This document shows positions 1 through 9,344 of a stretch of 64,000 nucleotides of DNA, piece after piece (the first letter of the stretch is position 1; the number at the start of each line of letters is the position of its first letter). The notes under the pieces were generated by a model. The model was not told where the DNA came from. It did not search any database and saw nothing but the letters and a program-made list of their open reading frames with translations. The stretch lies in NCBI GenBank assembly GCA_036489765.1, contig DASXFE010000087.1:1-64000 (forward strand). Direction: 5' to 3'. Position numbers and translations under genes: made by a program. This DNA comes from DATARH01 sp036489765. GTDB lineage: Bacteria > Pseudomonadota > Alphaproteobacteria > ATCC43930 > CGMCC-115725.

Positions 1-749
1 TCGCGCTGCGCATGGACGGCGAGGGGCCGAAGCGGATGCGTTTGCGCGGCACCGGCCCGGGCGAGGTGCGCGCCGGCCAGATCGAAACCGGGCACGGGAT
101 CGATATCCTGAATCCCGACCTCGTCATCTGCACGCTCGACAACGGCGCGCGTATCACGATGGAACTGACGGTCGAGAACGGCAAAGGCTATGTGCCGGCG
201 ACCGACAACCGGCCCGAGGATGCGCCGATCGGCCTCATTCCGGTCGATGCCCTGTTCAGCCCGGTGCGCAAGGTGTCGTACCGGGTCGAGAACACCCGCG
301 TGCAGCAGCGCACCGACTACGACAAGCTGGTGATGCGGGTCGAGACCAATGGCGCGGTGACGCCGGAAGACGCGGTCGCCTATGCCGCGCGCATCCTCCA
401 GGACCAGCTCCAGCTCTTCATCAATTTCGAAGAGCCGCGCCCGGCCGGCGAGGACAAGGGCGCCTCGGGCGAGCCGCCGGTCAACAAGAACCTGTTGCGC
501 AAGGTCGACGAGCTCGAGCTTTCGGTGCGGTCGGCGAACTGCCTGAAGAACGACAACATCGTCTATATCGGGGACCTCGTGCAGAAGACCGAGGCCGAGA
601 TGCTGCGCACGCCGAATTTCGGGCGCAAATCCTTGAACGAGATCAAGGAGGTGCTCGCCAATATGGGGCTCCATCTCGGCATGGAGATCCCGGCCTGGCC
701 ACCCGAGAACATCGAAGAGCTGGCCAAGCGCATCGACGAGCCTTATTAA
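1..749 (+). CDS. rpoA: DNA-directed RNA polymerase alpha subunit, 3' part
   Basis: This is the carboxyl-terminal three quarters of the alpha subunit, which scaffolds assembly of core RNA polymerase and contacts promoter UP elements and activators. The first complete codon is at base 3 and the true start lies upstream of the window. About 249 of roughly 340 residues are visible: the end of the amino-terminal dimerisation domain, a linker, then the C-terminal helix-hairpin-helix domain. The latter holds the family stretch RSANCLKNDNIVYIGDLVQK and a following LRTPNFGRKSLNEIKE block. rplQ follows, as in the usual bacterial ribosomal-protein operon, although a repeat element separates the two genes here. 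Confidence 0.98.
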   Translation, partial: ALRMDGEGPKRMRLRGTGPGEVRAGQIETGHGIDILNPDLVICTLDNGARITMELTVENGKGYVPATDNRPEDAPIGLIPVDALFSPVRKVSYRVENTRVQQRTDYDKLVMRVETNGAVTPEDAVAYAARILQDQLQLFINFEEPRPAGEDKGASGEPPVNKNLLRKVDELELSVRSANCLKNDNIVYIGDLVQKTEAEMLRTPNFGRKSLNEIKEVLANMGLHLGMEIPAWPPENIEELAKRIDEPY

Positions 750-754
750 GCGCC

Positions 755-851
755 GTCATTGCGAGGAGCGGAGCGACGCGGCAATCTTGACCGGGCGAGC
801 CTCCCTCGGGCCGAGATTGCTTCCCCCGGCCTTCGCCGGGGTCGCAATGAC
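755..851. repeat. Intergenic inverted-repeat element, GTCATTGCGAGGAGCG family
   Basis: The segment starts GTCATTGCGAGGAGCGGAGC and ends GGTCGCAATGAC, so its ends are inverted copies of one another (GTCATTGCGA against TCGCAATGAC). An inner pair CAATCTTGACC/GGCCGAGATTG adds to the fold. It sits between rpoA and rplQ, inside what is normally one transcription unit, so it would be transcribed as a long hairpin. No other copy of this exact type was noticed in the window. Confidence 0.75.
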
Positions 852-896
852 AGATCGGTTTAGCACGGCGGGATTTGGGGAGCGGGAGAACGGGTC

Positions 897-1313
897 ATGC
901 GGCATCGATTGAGCGGGCGGAGCTTCAGCCGCAACTCGGCCCATCGCACGGCGATGTTTGAGAACCTTGCTGCGGCGCTGTTGAAGCACGAGCAGATCAC
1001 GACGACGCTGCCCAAGGCCAAGGATTTGCGCCCGATCGTCGAGCGCCTGATCACGCTCGGCAAGCGCGGCGGGCTCCACGCGCGGCGCCAGGCGATCGCC
1101 AAATTGCAGGACCGCAAGCTCGCCGACAAGCTGCTGACCACGCTGGCCCAGCGCTACGCGACCCGCCACGGCGGCTATACCCGGATCATCAAGGCCGGCT
1201 TTCGCTACGGCGACGATGCGGCGATGGCCGTGATCGAACTCGTCGACCGCGATGCAAGCGCCAAGGGCCAGGATTCGGGTCCCCTCGCGCCGAAGGAAGA
1301 AGAGGCGGCTTAA
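897..1313 (+). CDS. rplQ: 50S ribosomal protein L17
   Basis: Large-subunit ribosomal protein L17, located near the polypeptide exit tunnel. The 138-residue product opens with the family signature MRHRLSGRSFSRNSAHRTAM and continues through the KHEQITTTLPKAKDLRP segment to a C-terminal acidic tail, which is typical in alphaproteobacteria. Position after rpoA is the universal order. The start is the only ATG that preserves the basic N-terminus. A strong palindrome follows the stop and may act as terminator. Confidence 0.98.
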   Translation: MRHRLSGRSFSRNSAHRTAMFENLAAALLKHEQITTTLPKAKDLRPIVERLITLGKRGGLHARRQAIAKLQDRKLADKLLTTLAQRYATRHGGYTRIIKAGFRYGDDAAMAVIELVDRDASAKGQDSGPLAPKEEEAA

Positions 1314-1322
1314 GGCATAGGA

Positions 1323-1374
1323 GCGCGGGCGTCCCGCCCGCAATCTTTAGTCGGATGCGGGCGGACGCCCGCGC
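1323..1374. terminator. Long GC-rich hairpin between convergent rplQ and acyP
   Basis: GCGCGGGCGTCCCGCCCGCA is followed after 13 bases by TGCGGGCGGACGCCCGCGC, a near-perfect 19-20 bp inverted repeat. It lies between the stop of rplQ and the stop of the convergent acylphosphatase gene, with a short T run (CTTCTTT) on the plus side. A bidirectional terminator is likely. It could also be a dispersed palindromic unit like others in this window. Confidence 0.6.
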
Positions 1375-1378
1375 TTCT

Positions 1379-1653
1379 TTACACCGTCGGCCTTGCCGAA
1401 AACCCTATGCTGCCGTCGTCGCGCGCGTCTTCCGTGGCGACATCCGTGACCCGGGCGGCGTAAGGGCCCTGATGGCAGGCGGCGATCATCTCGACGACCG
1501 CATCGTCCGTGCCTGTCACCAGCGCCTCGACACTGCCGTCGCGACGATTGCACACCCAGCCCCTGACCCCGAGCCGCGCGCCTTCCTGCACCGCCCAGGC
1601 GCGGTAGCCGACGCCCTGCACCCGGCCGGTGATGCGTAGCCGGACTGTCGTCA

Positions 1654-1657
<4 letters not shown>
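1379..1657 (-). CDS. acyP: Acylphosphatase
   Basis: Small cytosolic hydrolase of carboxyl-phosphate bonds such as acetyl phosphate and carbamoyl phosphate. The 92 residues match the family length. The signature RITGRVQGVGYRAWAVQEGA (residues 8-27) contains the phosphate-binding loop and the conserved Arg, and the N-R-x-D-G-S-V element with the catalytic Asn follows at about residue 37. Its ATG overlaps the pccA stop by four bases (ATGA), so it is probably translated by coupling as the last gene of the pccB-pccA-acyP unit. Confidence 0.93.
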
Positions 1658-3540
<1,883 letters not shown>

Positions 3541-3541
3541 C

Positions 3542-5074
3542 TCACAGCGGGATGTTGTCGTGTTTTTTCCATGGGTTCGCGAGTTCCTTGTCGCGCAGCA
3601 TGCGGAGCGCGCGGCAGAGGCGGCGGCGGGTGGTGGCTGGGGCGATCACATCGTCGATAAACCCGCGGCTCGCGGCGACGAAGGGGTTGGCGAATTTCTC
3701 GCGGTACTCTTCTGTACGAGATTCGATTGCTGCAGCGTTGCCCAGGTCGGCGCGGAAGATGATCTCGACCGCGCCCTTCGGCCCCATCACCGCGATCTCG
3801 GCCGAGGGCCAGGCGAAGTTGACATCGCCGCGCAGGTGCTTCGAGCTCATCACGTCATAGGCACCGCCATAGGCTTTGCGGGTGATCAGCGTGACCTTGG
3901 GCACCGTCGCTTCGGCGAAGGCGTAGAGCAGCTTGGCCCCATGTTTGATGATCGCGCCGTATTCTTGCGCCGTGCCGGGAAGGAAGCCGGGCACGTCGAC
4001 AAAGGTCACGATCGGGATGTTGAAGCAGTCGCAAAACCGCACGAAGCGGGCGGCCTTGCGGGCGCTGTCGATGTCGAGACAGCCGGCGAGAACCATCGGC
4101 TGGTTGGCGACGATGCCGATCGTCGCGCCCTCCATCCGGGCAAAGCCGATCAGGATGTTGGCGGCGTAGTTGGGCTGGATCTCGAAAAAATCGCCCTGGT
4201 CGACGACCTTCCCGATCAGCTCCTTCATGTCGTAAGGCTTGTTCGGATTGGCGGGGATCAACGTGTCGAGCGAGGGCTCGGCCCGGTCGGCCGGGTCTTC
4301 GGTGGCGCGCGGCGGCAAACGGGCGCGGTTCGAGGCCGGGAGAAAATCAACGAAGCGCCGGAGTTCGAGGAGTGCCTCGACATCGTTCTCGAACGCCATA
4401 TCGGCGACGCCGGACTTGGTCGTGTGGGTGACCGCGCCGCCGAGCTCTTCCTGGGTGACGGTCTCGTGCGTGACTGTCTTCACGACCTCGGGGCCGGTCA
4501 CGAACATGTATGACGAGTCCTTCACCATGAAGATGAAGTCGGTCATTGCCGGCGAGTACACGGCGCCGCCGGCGCACGGGCCCATGATCAGGGAAATCTG
4601 TGGCACGACGCCCGACGCGAGCACGTTGCGCTCGAACACCTCGGCATAGCCGGCCAGCGAGGCGACGCCCTCCTGGATGCGTGCGCCGCCGGAATCGTTG
4701 AGGCCGATGACCGGGGCGCCGACATTCATCGCCTGGTCCATGACCTTGCAGATCTTCTCGGCGTGCGCCTCCGAGAGCGAGCCGCCGAACACCGTGAAAT
4801 CCTGGCTGAAGACAAAGACGAGGCGGCCGTTGATCTCGCCATACCCGGTGACGACGCCGTCGCCCGGCACCTTTTGCGCATCGATGCCGAAATCGTGGCT
4901 GCGGTGCTCGACGAACATGTCCCACTCCTCGAACGAATCGGGGTCGAGGAGGATTTCAAGCCGTTCGCGCGCGGTGAGCTTGCCCTTGGCGTGCTGCGCC
5001 TCGATCCGGCGCTTGCCGCCCCCGGCGCGGGCGGCCGCGCGAATGTCTTCGAGGCGGCGGGTGATGTCGTTCAT
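3542..5074 (-). CDS. pccB: Propionyl-CoA carboxylase, carboxyltransferase beta subunit
   Basis: Transfers CO2 from carboxybiotin to propionyl-CoA. The 510-residue product has the two crotonase-like halves of the family. Conserved points are FSQDFTVFGGSLSEAHAEKI, the glycine-rich SGGARIQEGV, GPCAGGAVYSPA, and in the second half DVPGFLPGTAQEYGAIIKHG and ITRKAYGGAYDVM. The ATG at 5074 is preferred to an in-frame TTG at 5092 because it matches the family length. It forms a unit with pccA and acyP. Propionyl-CoA for the enzyme would come from valine, isoleucine or odd-chain fatty acid breakdown. Confidence 0.95.
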   Translation of the reverse strand: MNDITRRLEDIRAAARAGGGKRRIEAQHAKGKLTARERLEILLDPDSFEEWDMFVEHRSHDFGIDAQKVPGDGVVTGYGEINGRLVFVFSQDFTVFGGSLSEAHAEKICKVMDQAMNVGAPVIGLNDSGGARIQEGVASLAGYAEVFERNVLASGVVPQISLIMGPCAGGAVYSPAMTDFIFMVKDSSYMFVTGPEVVKTVTHETVTQEELGGAVTHTTKSGVADMAFENDVEALLELRRFVDFLPASNRARLPPRATEDPADRAEPSLDTLIPANPNKPYDMKELIGKVVDQGDFFEIQPNYAANILIGFARMEGATIGIVANQPMVLAGCLDIDSARKAARFVRFCDCFNIPIVTFVDVPGFLPGTAQEYGAIIKHGAKLLYAFAEATVPKVTLITRKAYGGAYDVMSSKHLRGDVNFAWPSAEIAVMGPKGAVEIIFRADLGNAAAIESRTEEYREKFANPFVAASRGFIDDVIAPATTRRRLCRALRMLRDKELANPWKKHDNIPL

Positions 5075-5093
5075 TGGCGCAGACTTTCCCAAC

Positions 5094-5172
5094 CGTCATT
5101 CCCGCGCAAGCGGGAATCCAGGGCGAGCGACGATACGGTTGCCCCTGGACCCCCGCCTATCCGGGGGTGACG
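5094..5172. repeat. Intergenic repeat, CGTCATTCCCGCGCAAGCGG family, copy 1
   Basis: It begins CGTCATTCCCGCGCAAGCGG and ends CCCCGCCTATCCGGGGGTGACG. The outer ends CGTCA/TGACG are inverted, and each half holds its own small hairpin (CCCGCgcaaGCGGG and CCCCCgcctatcCGGGGG). A second copy lies at 10214-10295 and a looser relative at 20523-20609. It sits between the divergent pccB and carboxymuconolactone decarboxylase-like genes. Confidence 0.8.
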
Positions 5173-5239
5173 AGCGGAGGGAGGCAGGGCAAGATTGTCC
5201 CCAGGAACTTCATCTTGAACTTCAACCCCGGAGGAAACG

Positions 5240-5641
5240 ATGGCCCGGAGCGAGCTTTACGAAAAAGGTGCGGCGATGCGGCGGAAGCTGATGGGCGACG
5301 CCGCCGTCGAGGCCGCCTCCAAGGGCATTTACAGCGACCCGGTGATGCAGAAATTCATCGACGTCGCGACCGAGACCGTCTTCGGCGCCCTGTGGACCCG
5401 CCCCGGCCTCGATACCAAGACCCGCGCCCTCATCTGCGTCATCTCCGACACCTGCACAGGGCGAGAGCCGGAACTGTCGCTGCACATCCGCTTTGCCCTC
5501 CGCCAGGGCTGGACCGAGGAGGAGCTGACGGAATCGCTGCTGCACCTGTCCGGCTATATCGGCGTCCCGATGATCCGCGAGGCGCTGCAGGTCGCCAGCC
5601 GGGTGTTCAAGGAATACCAGGCGGAGACGAAGGCGGGGTAG
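5240..5641 (+). CDS. Carboxymuconolactone decarboxylase family protein
   Basis: A 133-residue all-alpha protein of the CMD/AhpD superfamily. Recognisable parts are a central RPGLDTKTRALICVISDTCT segment, then ELSLHIRFALRQGWTEEELTE and LLHLSGYIGVPMIREAL, matching the 4-carboxymuconolactone decarboxylase fold. There is only one cysteine near the position where peroxidase-active AhpD members have a CxxC pair, so a redox role is unlikely. A strong ribosome site (GGAGGAAACG) fixes the ATG. No protocatechuate pathway genes lie beside it, so the substrate is unknown. Confidence 0.85.
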   Translation: MARSELYEKGAAMRRKLMGDAAVEAASKGIYSDPVMQKFIDVATETVFGALWTRPGLDTKTRALICVISDTCTGREPELSLHIRFALRQGWTEEELTESLLHLSGYIGVPMIREALQVASRVFKEYQAETKAG

Positions 5642-5646
5642 GCATT

Positions 5647-5919
5647 TCAGACCCGCCGTACCGGAGCAGGATAGCGGGCAACGATCGGGTTCGCCGTGAT
5701 CAGAGTGATCCCTTCGACGATGCCTTGGACGATCAGCAGCCGATCGAAAGGGTCTTTGTGCAGCGGCGGCAACTGGGCAATCGCGACGGCGTGATTCGCC
5801 TGTAACAATGAGTTCTTCGTAGCAGTTGTCGAGCGGACTGCGCCGCAATAGCCGCGCGTCGACCCGGAAGTCGGCGCGCCCAATTGCGCCTTGATCGCAA
5901 TCTCCCAAAGGCTGACCAC
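5647..5919 (-). pseudogene. VapC-type PIN-domain toxin remnant, 5' truncated
   Basis: The 90 codons resemble the C-terminal two thirds of a VapC ribonuclease. They carry the central SLWEIAIKAQLG helix with the conserved Glu, then LPPLHKDPFDRLLIVQGIVE, with the conserved acidic residues, and LITANPIVARYPAPVRRV. The N-terminal strand with the first catalytic Asp is absent. The reading frame is closed just upstream by the TAG that ends the ATP12 chaperone gene, and the first usable codon is a GTG. No VapB antitoxin gene is present. It is almost certainly a dead remnant left 3' of the chaperone gene. Confidence 0.8.
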
Positions 5920-5931
5920 GCTGCAAGGGGG

Positions 5932-6627
5932 CTACTCGGCAAGGAGGCCCAGGAACCGTGCCGTCGCCTGGATGTCGGCGGCGAGAGCCTCGCGGCGTTG
6001 TTTGGCTTCGGCGTCTTCGCCCCAGGCTTCGATCTGGAAGGTTTCGTCGAGTTGCGAGAGGGCGAAGGCCTCTGCGGCGTCGAGGCGGCCTTCGGCGAGG
6101 GCCAGGGCGATGATCAGGGAGCCGCACGCGGCGGTCGCGGTGTGGAGGCCGGTGAGGCGGAAATTGTCGTAGGTGGCGACGGTTTCGGTGAAGCGGGCGA
6201 GGGTCGAGGGAGACTGGCGCTTGGGGACGATACCGGCGGTCGCTTCGAGGCGCGAGGCGTAGCGCTCGGCGGCCCAGTCGAGCAGCGGCTGCCAGGCGGC
6301 GTGCTGGCGCTCGGCGAGGACGGGCGGGTGGTCGGCGCGATAGCAGACGAGATCGGTGCCGGCATAGTCCGCGGTTTGAGCGATGGTTTGGTCGCGCTGG
6401 TCGGCGGTGCGGTCGATTGCGGTCGCGGCGAGGCGGGTGAGCGGCATCTGCGCCGGCCGGACCTCATCTACCTGCGCGTCCCATTCGGCGGCGATCGCGG
6501 CGGCGAGTTGGGAGGTCGGGAGCAGGAGTTCGCGCCGGCCGGGGGTCCGCATGCGCTTGCCGTCGAGCGTCACGGCATGGCCGCCGGGCGCGCTTTCCGT
6601 TGCGACGGCGCGGTAGATGCGCTTCAT
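5932..6627 (-). CDS. ATP12 family F1-ATPase assembly chaperone
   Basis: The 231-residue protein belongs to the ATP12 family, which in mitochondria and alphaproteobacteria escorts the F1 alpha subunit during ATP synthase assembly. Family features are the opening MKRIYRAVATES, then VTLDGKRMRTPGRRELLLPT, MPLTRLAATAIDR, and the acidic C-terminal part beginning QLDETFQIEAWGEDAEA. The ATG at 6627 overlaps the rluC stop (ATGA), so the long upstream open frame is not used. Translation is probably coupled to rluC, an order common in alphaproteobacteria. Confidence 0.93.
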   Translation of the reverse strand: MKRIYRAVATESAPGGHAVTLDGKRMRTPGRRELLLPTSQLAAAIAAEWDAQVDEVRPAQMPLTRLAATAIDRTADQRDQTIAQTADYAGTDLVCYRADHPPVLAERQHAAWQPLLDWAAERYASRLEATAGIVPKRQSPSTLARFTETVATYDNFRLTGLHTATAACGSLIIALALAEGRLDAAEAFALSQLDETFQIEAWGEDAEAKQRREALAADIQATARFLGLLAE

Positions 6628-7601
6628 GCGGAAAAGTCCAATTCGGCGAACGGGTCGTCGGCGTTGGCGGCGAAGCCGAGGAAATCCCACAGCTTCTGCA
6701 TATGCGGCGGCAGTTTCGCGGTGACCTTGAGCGTGCCGCCGAGAGGGTGCGGGATTGCGAGCGAGCGGGCGTGGAGGTGGAGGCGGTTTGCCGCGATCCC
6801 GCCGCCGAGATGCGCGCCGGCGCCGCCGTATTTGCCGTCGCCGAGGATCGGTGTGCCGATCGCGGCGCAATGGGCGCGGAGCTGGTGCGTACGTCCGGTC
6901 AGCGGCAATAGCGCCAGCCAAGTCGCGCGGTCCCCGGCGCGGTCGACGACGTTGTAGTAGGTGACGGCATCCTTGCCTTCCTCGTCAGGCCGGACCCGCT
7001 CGCCGCCGCGGCCGGGGAGCTTGGCGAGGGCGAGGTCGATGCGGCCTTGCGCCATCTCGGGCGTACCGACGACGGCGGCCCAATAGATCTTGCGTGTAGT
7101 CTTGTCGCGGAAGGCGCGGGTGAAATGCGCGGCGGCCGCCGGGGTGCGGGCGATCAAGAGAATGCCGCTCGTGTCCTTATCGAGGCGGTGGACCAGGCGC
7201 GGCCGTTCCTCCGAGTCGAACCGGAGGCCGTCGAGGAGCTGGTCGACGTGGCGCTCGGTGTTGGTGCCGCCTTGCACGGCGAGGCCGGACGGCTTGTCGA
7301 TGACGATCGCCCAGTCGTCGCGGTAGATCACCCGGTCGCGCAGCGCCGCCTCGTCGCGCGGACGCGGCTGGCGTGGAGGCGCGTCGGCGGAGGGGGGCGC
7401 CTCGCCGATCGGCGGAACGCGGATCGCCTGGCCCGGCTCGACCCGGTCGCCGGCCTTGGCGCGCTTGCCGTCGACGCGCACCTGCCCGGTGCGCAGCAGT
7501 TTTTCCAGCCGCCCGTGCGCGAGCTCCGGATAATGCCGCCGGAACCAGCGGTCGAGGCGGAGCGTCCCATCGGTAGTTTGTACCGTGATTGTTTCAATCA
7601 T
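6624..7601 (-). CDS. rluC: RluC/RluD family 23S rRNA pseudouridine synthase
   Basis: Converts specific uridines of 23S rRNA to pseudouridine. An S4 RNA-binding domain occupies about residues 15-65. A proline-rich linker with PPSADAPPRQPRPR follows, then the catalytic domain with HRLDKDTSG, in which Asp141 is the nucleophile, and GRTHQLRAHCAAIGTPILGD near the end. At 325 residues it fits the RluA-type RluC/RluD/RluA group. RluC is favoured by size and by the downstream ATP12 gene, but the exact target uridines cannot be read from sequence. Confidence 0.88.
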   Translation of the reverse strand: MIETITVQTTDGTLRLDRWFRRHYPELAHGRLEKLLRTGQVRVDGKRAKAGDRVEPGQAIRVPPIGEAPPSADAPPRQPRPRDEAALRDRVIYRDDWAIVIDKPSGLAVQGGTNTERHVDQLLDGLRFDSEERPRLVHRLDKDTSGILLIARTPAAAAHFTRAFRDKTTRKIYWAAVVGTPEMAQGRIDLALAKLPGRGGERVRPDEEGKDAVTYYNVVDRAGDRATWLALLPLTGRTHQLRAHCAAIGTPILGDGKYGGAGAHLGGGIAANRLHLHARSLAIPHPLGGTLKVTAKLPPHMQKLWDFLGFAANADDPFAELDFSA

Positions 7602-7612
7602 GTAGAAGCGCC

Positions 7613-7744
7613 GTGCGTCCTTCGAGACGGCCGCTGCGCGGCCTCAGGATGAGAAATGATGGAGGGTGGCATAACGGCATAAGGGGTCTCACTGACCTGC
7701 CTCGTCCCGAGGCGCGGGCACAGCCCGCGTCTCGAAGGACGCAC
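7613..7744. repeat. Inverted-repeat element with perfect 17-bp ends, overlapping rarA 3' end
   Basis: The element begins GTGCGTCCTTCGAGACG (7613-7629) and ends with its exact reverse complement (7728-7744). Between them lie smaller hairpins, such as GGCCGCTGCGCGGCC and GAGGCGCGGGCACAGCCCGCG. One half forms the last codons and stop of rarA, so it appears to have inserted into, or replaced, that gene end. Its sequence resembles the TCCTTCGAGACG intergenic elements often seen in alphaproteobacterial genomes. Confidence 0.85.
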
Positions 7745-9023
7745 CGCGCTCGCGCAGTTTGGACCAGTACTCGAGCCGTTTCTTGATCTCACGCTCGAAG
7801 CCGCGCTCGCCGGGGTGATAGAACGCGCCGCGTTCGATCCCGTCGGGGAAATAATTTTGGCCCGAGAAGCCCTCCTCGGTGCCGTGGTCGTAGACATACC
7901 CCTTGCCGTAGCCGAGGTCGCGCATCAGGCGTGTGGGGGCGTTGAGAATGTGCTTCGGCGGCATCAACGAGCCGGTGGCGCGGGCCATCCCCATCGCGGC
8001 GCCGAATGCGGTATAGGCGGCATTCGATTTGGGCGCGGTCGCGAGAAAGATGATCAACTGCGCGATCGCCAGCTCGCCCTCGGGCGAGCCGAGCCGGTCG
8101 TAGGCATCCCAGGCGGCGAGCGCCTGCTGGATCGCCTGCGGCTCGGCGAGGCCGATATCCTCGACGGCGGCCCGGGTCATCCGGCGCAGGATGTAGATCG
8201 GGTCCTCGCCGCCGGCCAGCATCCGTGCGAGCCAGTAGAGCGCCGCATCGGTATCCGATCCGCGCACCGATTTGTGCAGCGCGCTGATCAGGTTGTAATG
8301 GCCTTCTTGCGCCTTGTCGTAGAGCGGCGCGCGCTTCTGCACGATCGCGGCGAGTTCCTGCGGACCGAGCGGCGCGGAGGGTGGCAGGCGGTCGATCTCC
8401 TCGACGAGGTTGAGGAGGAACCGCCCGTCGCCGTCGGCCATCGCGCGGAGCGCGGCGCGGCCGTCGTCGCTGAGCGGCAATTTGTGGCCGAGCGTCGCCT
8501 CGGCACGCGTGAGCAGGATCTCGAGGTCGTCATCGTCCAGCCGGCGCAATACGAAGACCTGGGCGCGGGACAGGAGCGCGCCGTTCAATTCGAAGGACGG
8601 GTTCTCGGTCGTGGCGCCGACGAGGATCACCGTGCCGTCCTCGACATAGGGCAGAAACGCATCTTGCTGCGCGCGATTGAAGCGGTGGATCTCGTCGACG
8701 AACAAGAGCGTGCCCTGGCCCATCGCGCGGCGCTTCTTCGCCCCGTCGAACACCTTGCGCAGGTCGGCGACGCCGGAGAAAACGGCGGAGAGGGGTTCGA
8801 AGGCGAGGTCGGTTCCCTGTGCGAGAAGCCGCGCGATCGTCGTCTTGCCGCAGCCCGGCGGCCCCCAGAGGATCATCGAGGCAAGCCGCCGGTTCGAGAC
8901 CATCCGTCCGACCGGCCCGTCCGCCCCGATCAAATGATCCTGCCCGACGATGTCCGCGAGCCGCGCCGGCCGCAGCCGATCCGCCAGCGGCCGCGGCGCC
9001 TGGCTTTCGAAGAGGGTGTTCAA
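7689..9023 (-). CDS. rarA: Replication-associated recombination protein A (RarA/MgsA AAA+ ATPase)
   Basis: AAA+ ATPase related to clamp-loader and RuvB-like proteins that acts at stalled replication forks and gapped DNA. The 444 residues include Walker A GPPGCGKTT (54-62), Walker B LLFVDEIHRF (107-116), sensor 1 VGATTENPSFE and the tetramerisation region ending GYGKGYVYDHGTEEGFSGQN. The start is a TTG whose bases overlap the stop of the upstream hicB-like gene (TTGA). The last 17 or so residues (ASFETRAVPAPRDEAGQ) are encoded by a repeat element rather than family sequence, so the native C-terminus has been replaced. Confidence 0.93.
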   Translation of the reverse strand: MNTLFESQAPRPLADRLRPARLADIVGQDHLIGADGPVGRMVSNRRLASMILWGPPGCGKTTIARLLAQGTDLAFEPLSAVFSGVADLRKVFDGAKKRRAMGQGTLLFVDEIHRFNRAQQDAFLPYVEDGTVILVGATTENPSFELNGALLSRAQVFVLRRLDDDDLEILLTRAEATLGHKLPLSDDGRAALRAMADGDGRFLLNLVEEIDRLPPSAPLGPQELAAIVQKRAPLYDKAQEGHYNLISALHKSVRGSDTDAALYWLARMLAGGEDPIYILRRMTRAAVEDIGLAEPQAIQQALAAWDAYDRLGSPEGELAIAQLIIFLATAPKSNAAYTAFGAAMGMARATGSLMPPKHILNAPTRLMRDLGYGKGYVYDHGTEEGFSGQNYFPDGIERGAFYHPGERGFEREIKKRLEYWSKLRERGASFETRAVPAPRDEAGQ

Positions 9024-9340
9024 GCCGCCTCCACGACGATCCCGATCCGGCGTCCGAGGAGACGAAGGGCGGCGTCGCTCTGGGCGATCCGGCTTTGGTG
9101 CAGCGGATCGCGGAGCCGGCGTATTGCCTTTTCGTCAGTGCCCAGGCGGCGCGCGAGGTCCACGTTGCAAACGCCCTCTGCCAGCCTCGCGTCATAAAGT
9201 GCGAGCTTTGCCGCGACCAGAGGCGGGAGCAGCGCGATCGGTCGGCCGTGTGCCGGCGATGGGCGCGGCAGCGGCTCGGAGTGGTCGGTGTAGCCGCCCC
9301 CGGACTGAGGCGATAAGTCGTAGGGGTAGGCGTAGCGCAT
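9020..9340 (-). CDS. HicB-like antitoxin, internally shortened, without HicA
   Basis: The 106-residue protein starts MRYAYPYDLSPQSGGGY, the usual opening of HicB antitoxins. After TDHSEPLPRP it runs straight into GRPIALLPPLVAAKLALYDA and NVDLARRLGTDEKAIRRLRD, the C-terminal helix-turn-helix part. The central portion of the HicB fold that should lie between, about 30-40 residues in the family, is missing. No hicA-like gene is adjacent. The stop overlaps the rarA TTG start, so it may survive only as a leader for rarA translation or as a stand-alone DNA-binding protein. Confidence 0.7.
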   Translation of the reverse strand: MRYAYPYDLSPQSGGGYTDHSEPLPRPSPAHGRPIALLPPLVAAKLALYDARLAEGVCNVDLARRLGTDEKAIRRLRDPLHQSRIAQSDAALRLLGRRIGIVVEAA

Positions 9341-9344
9341 TCGA

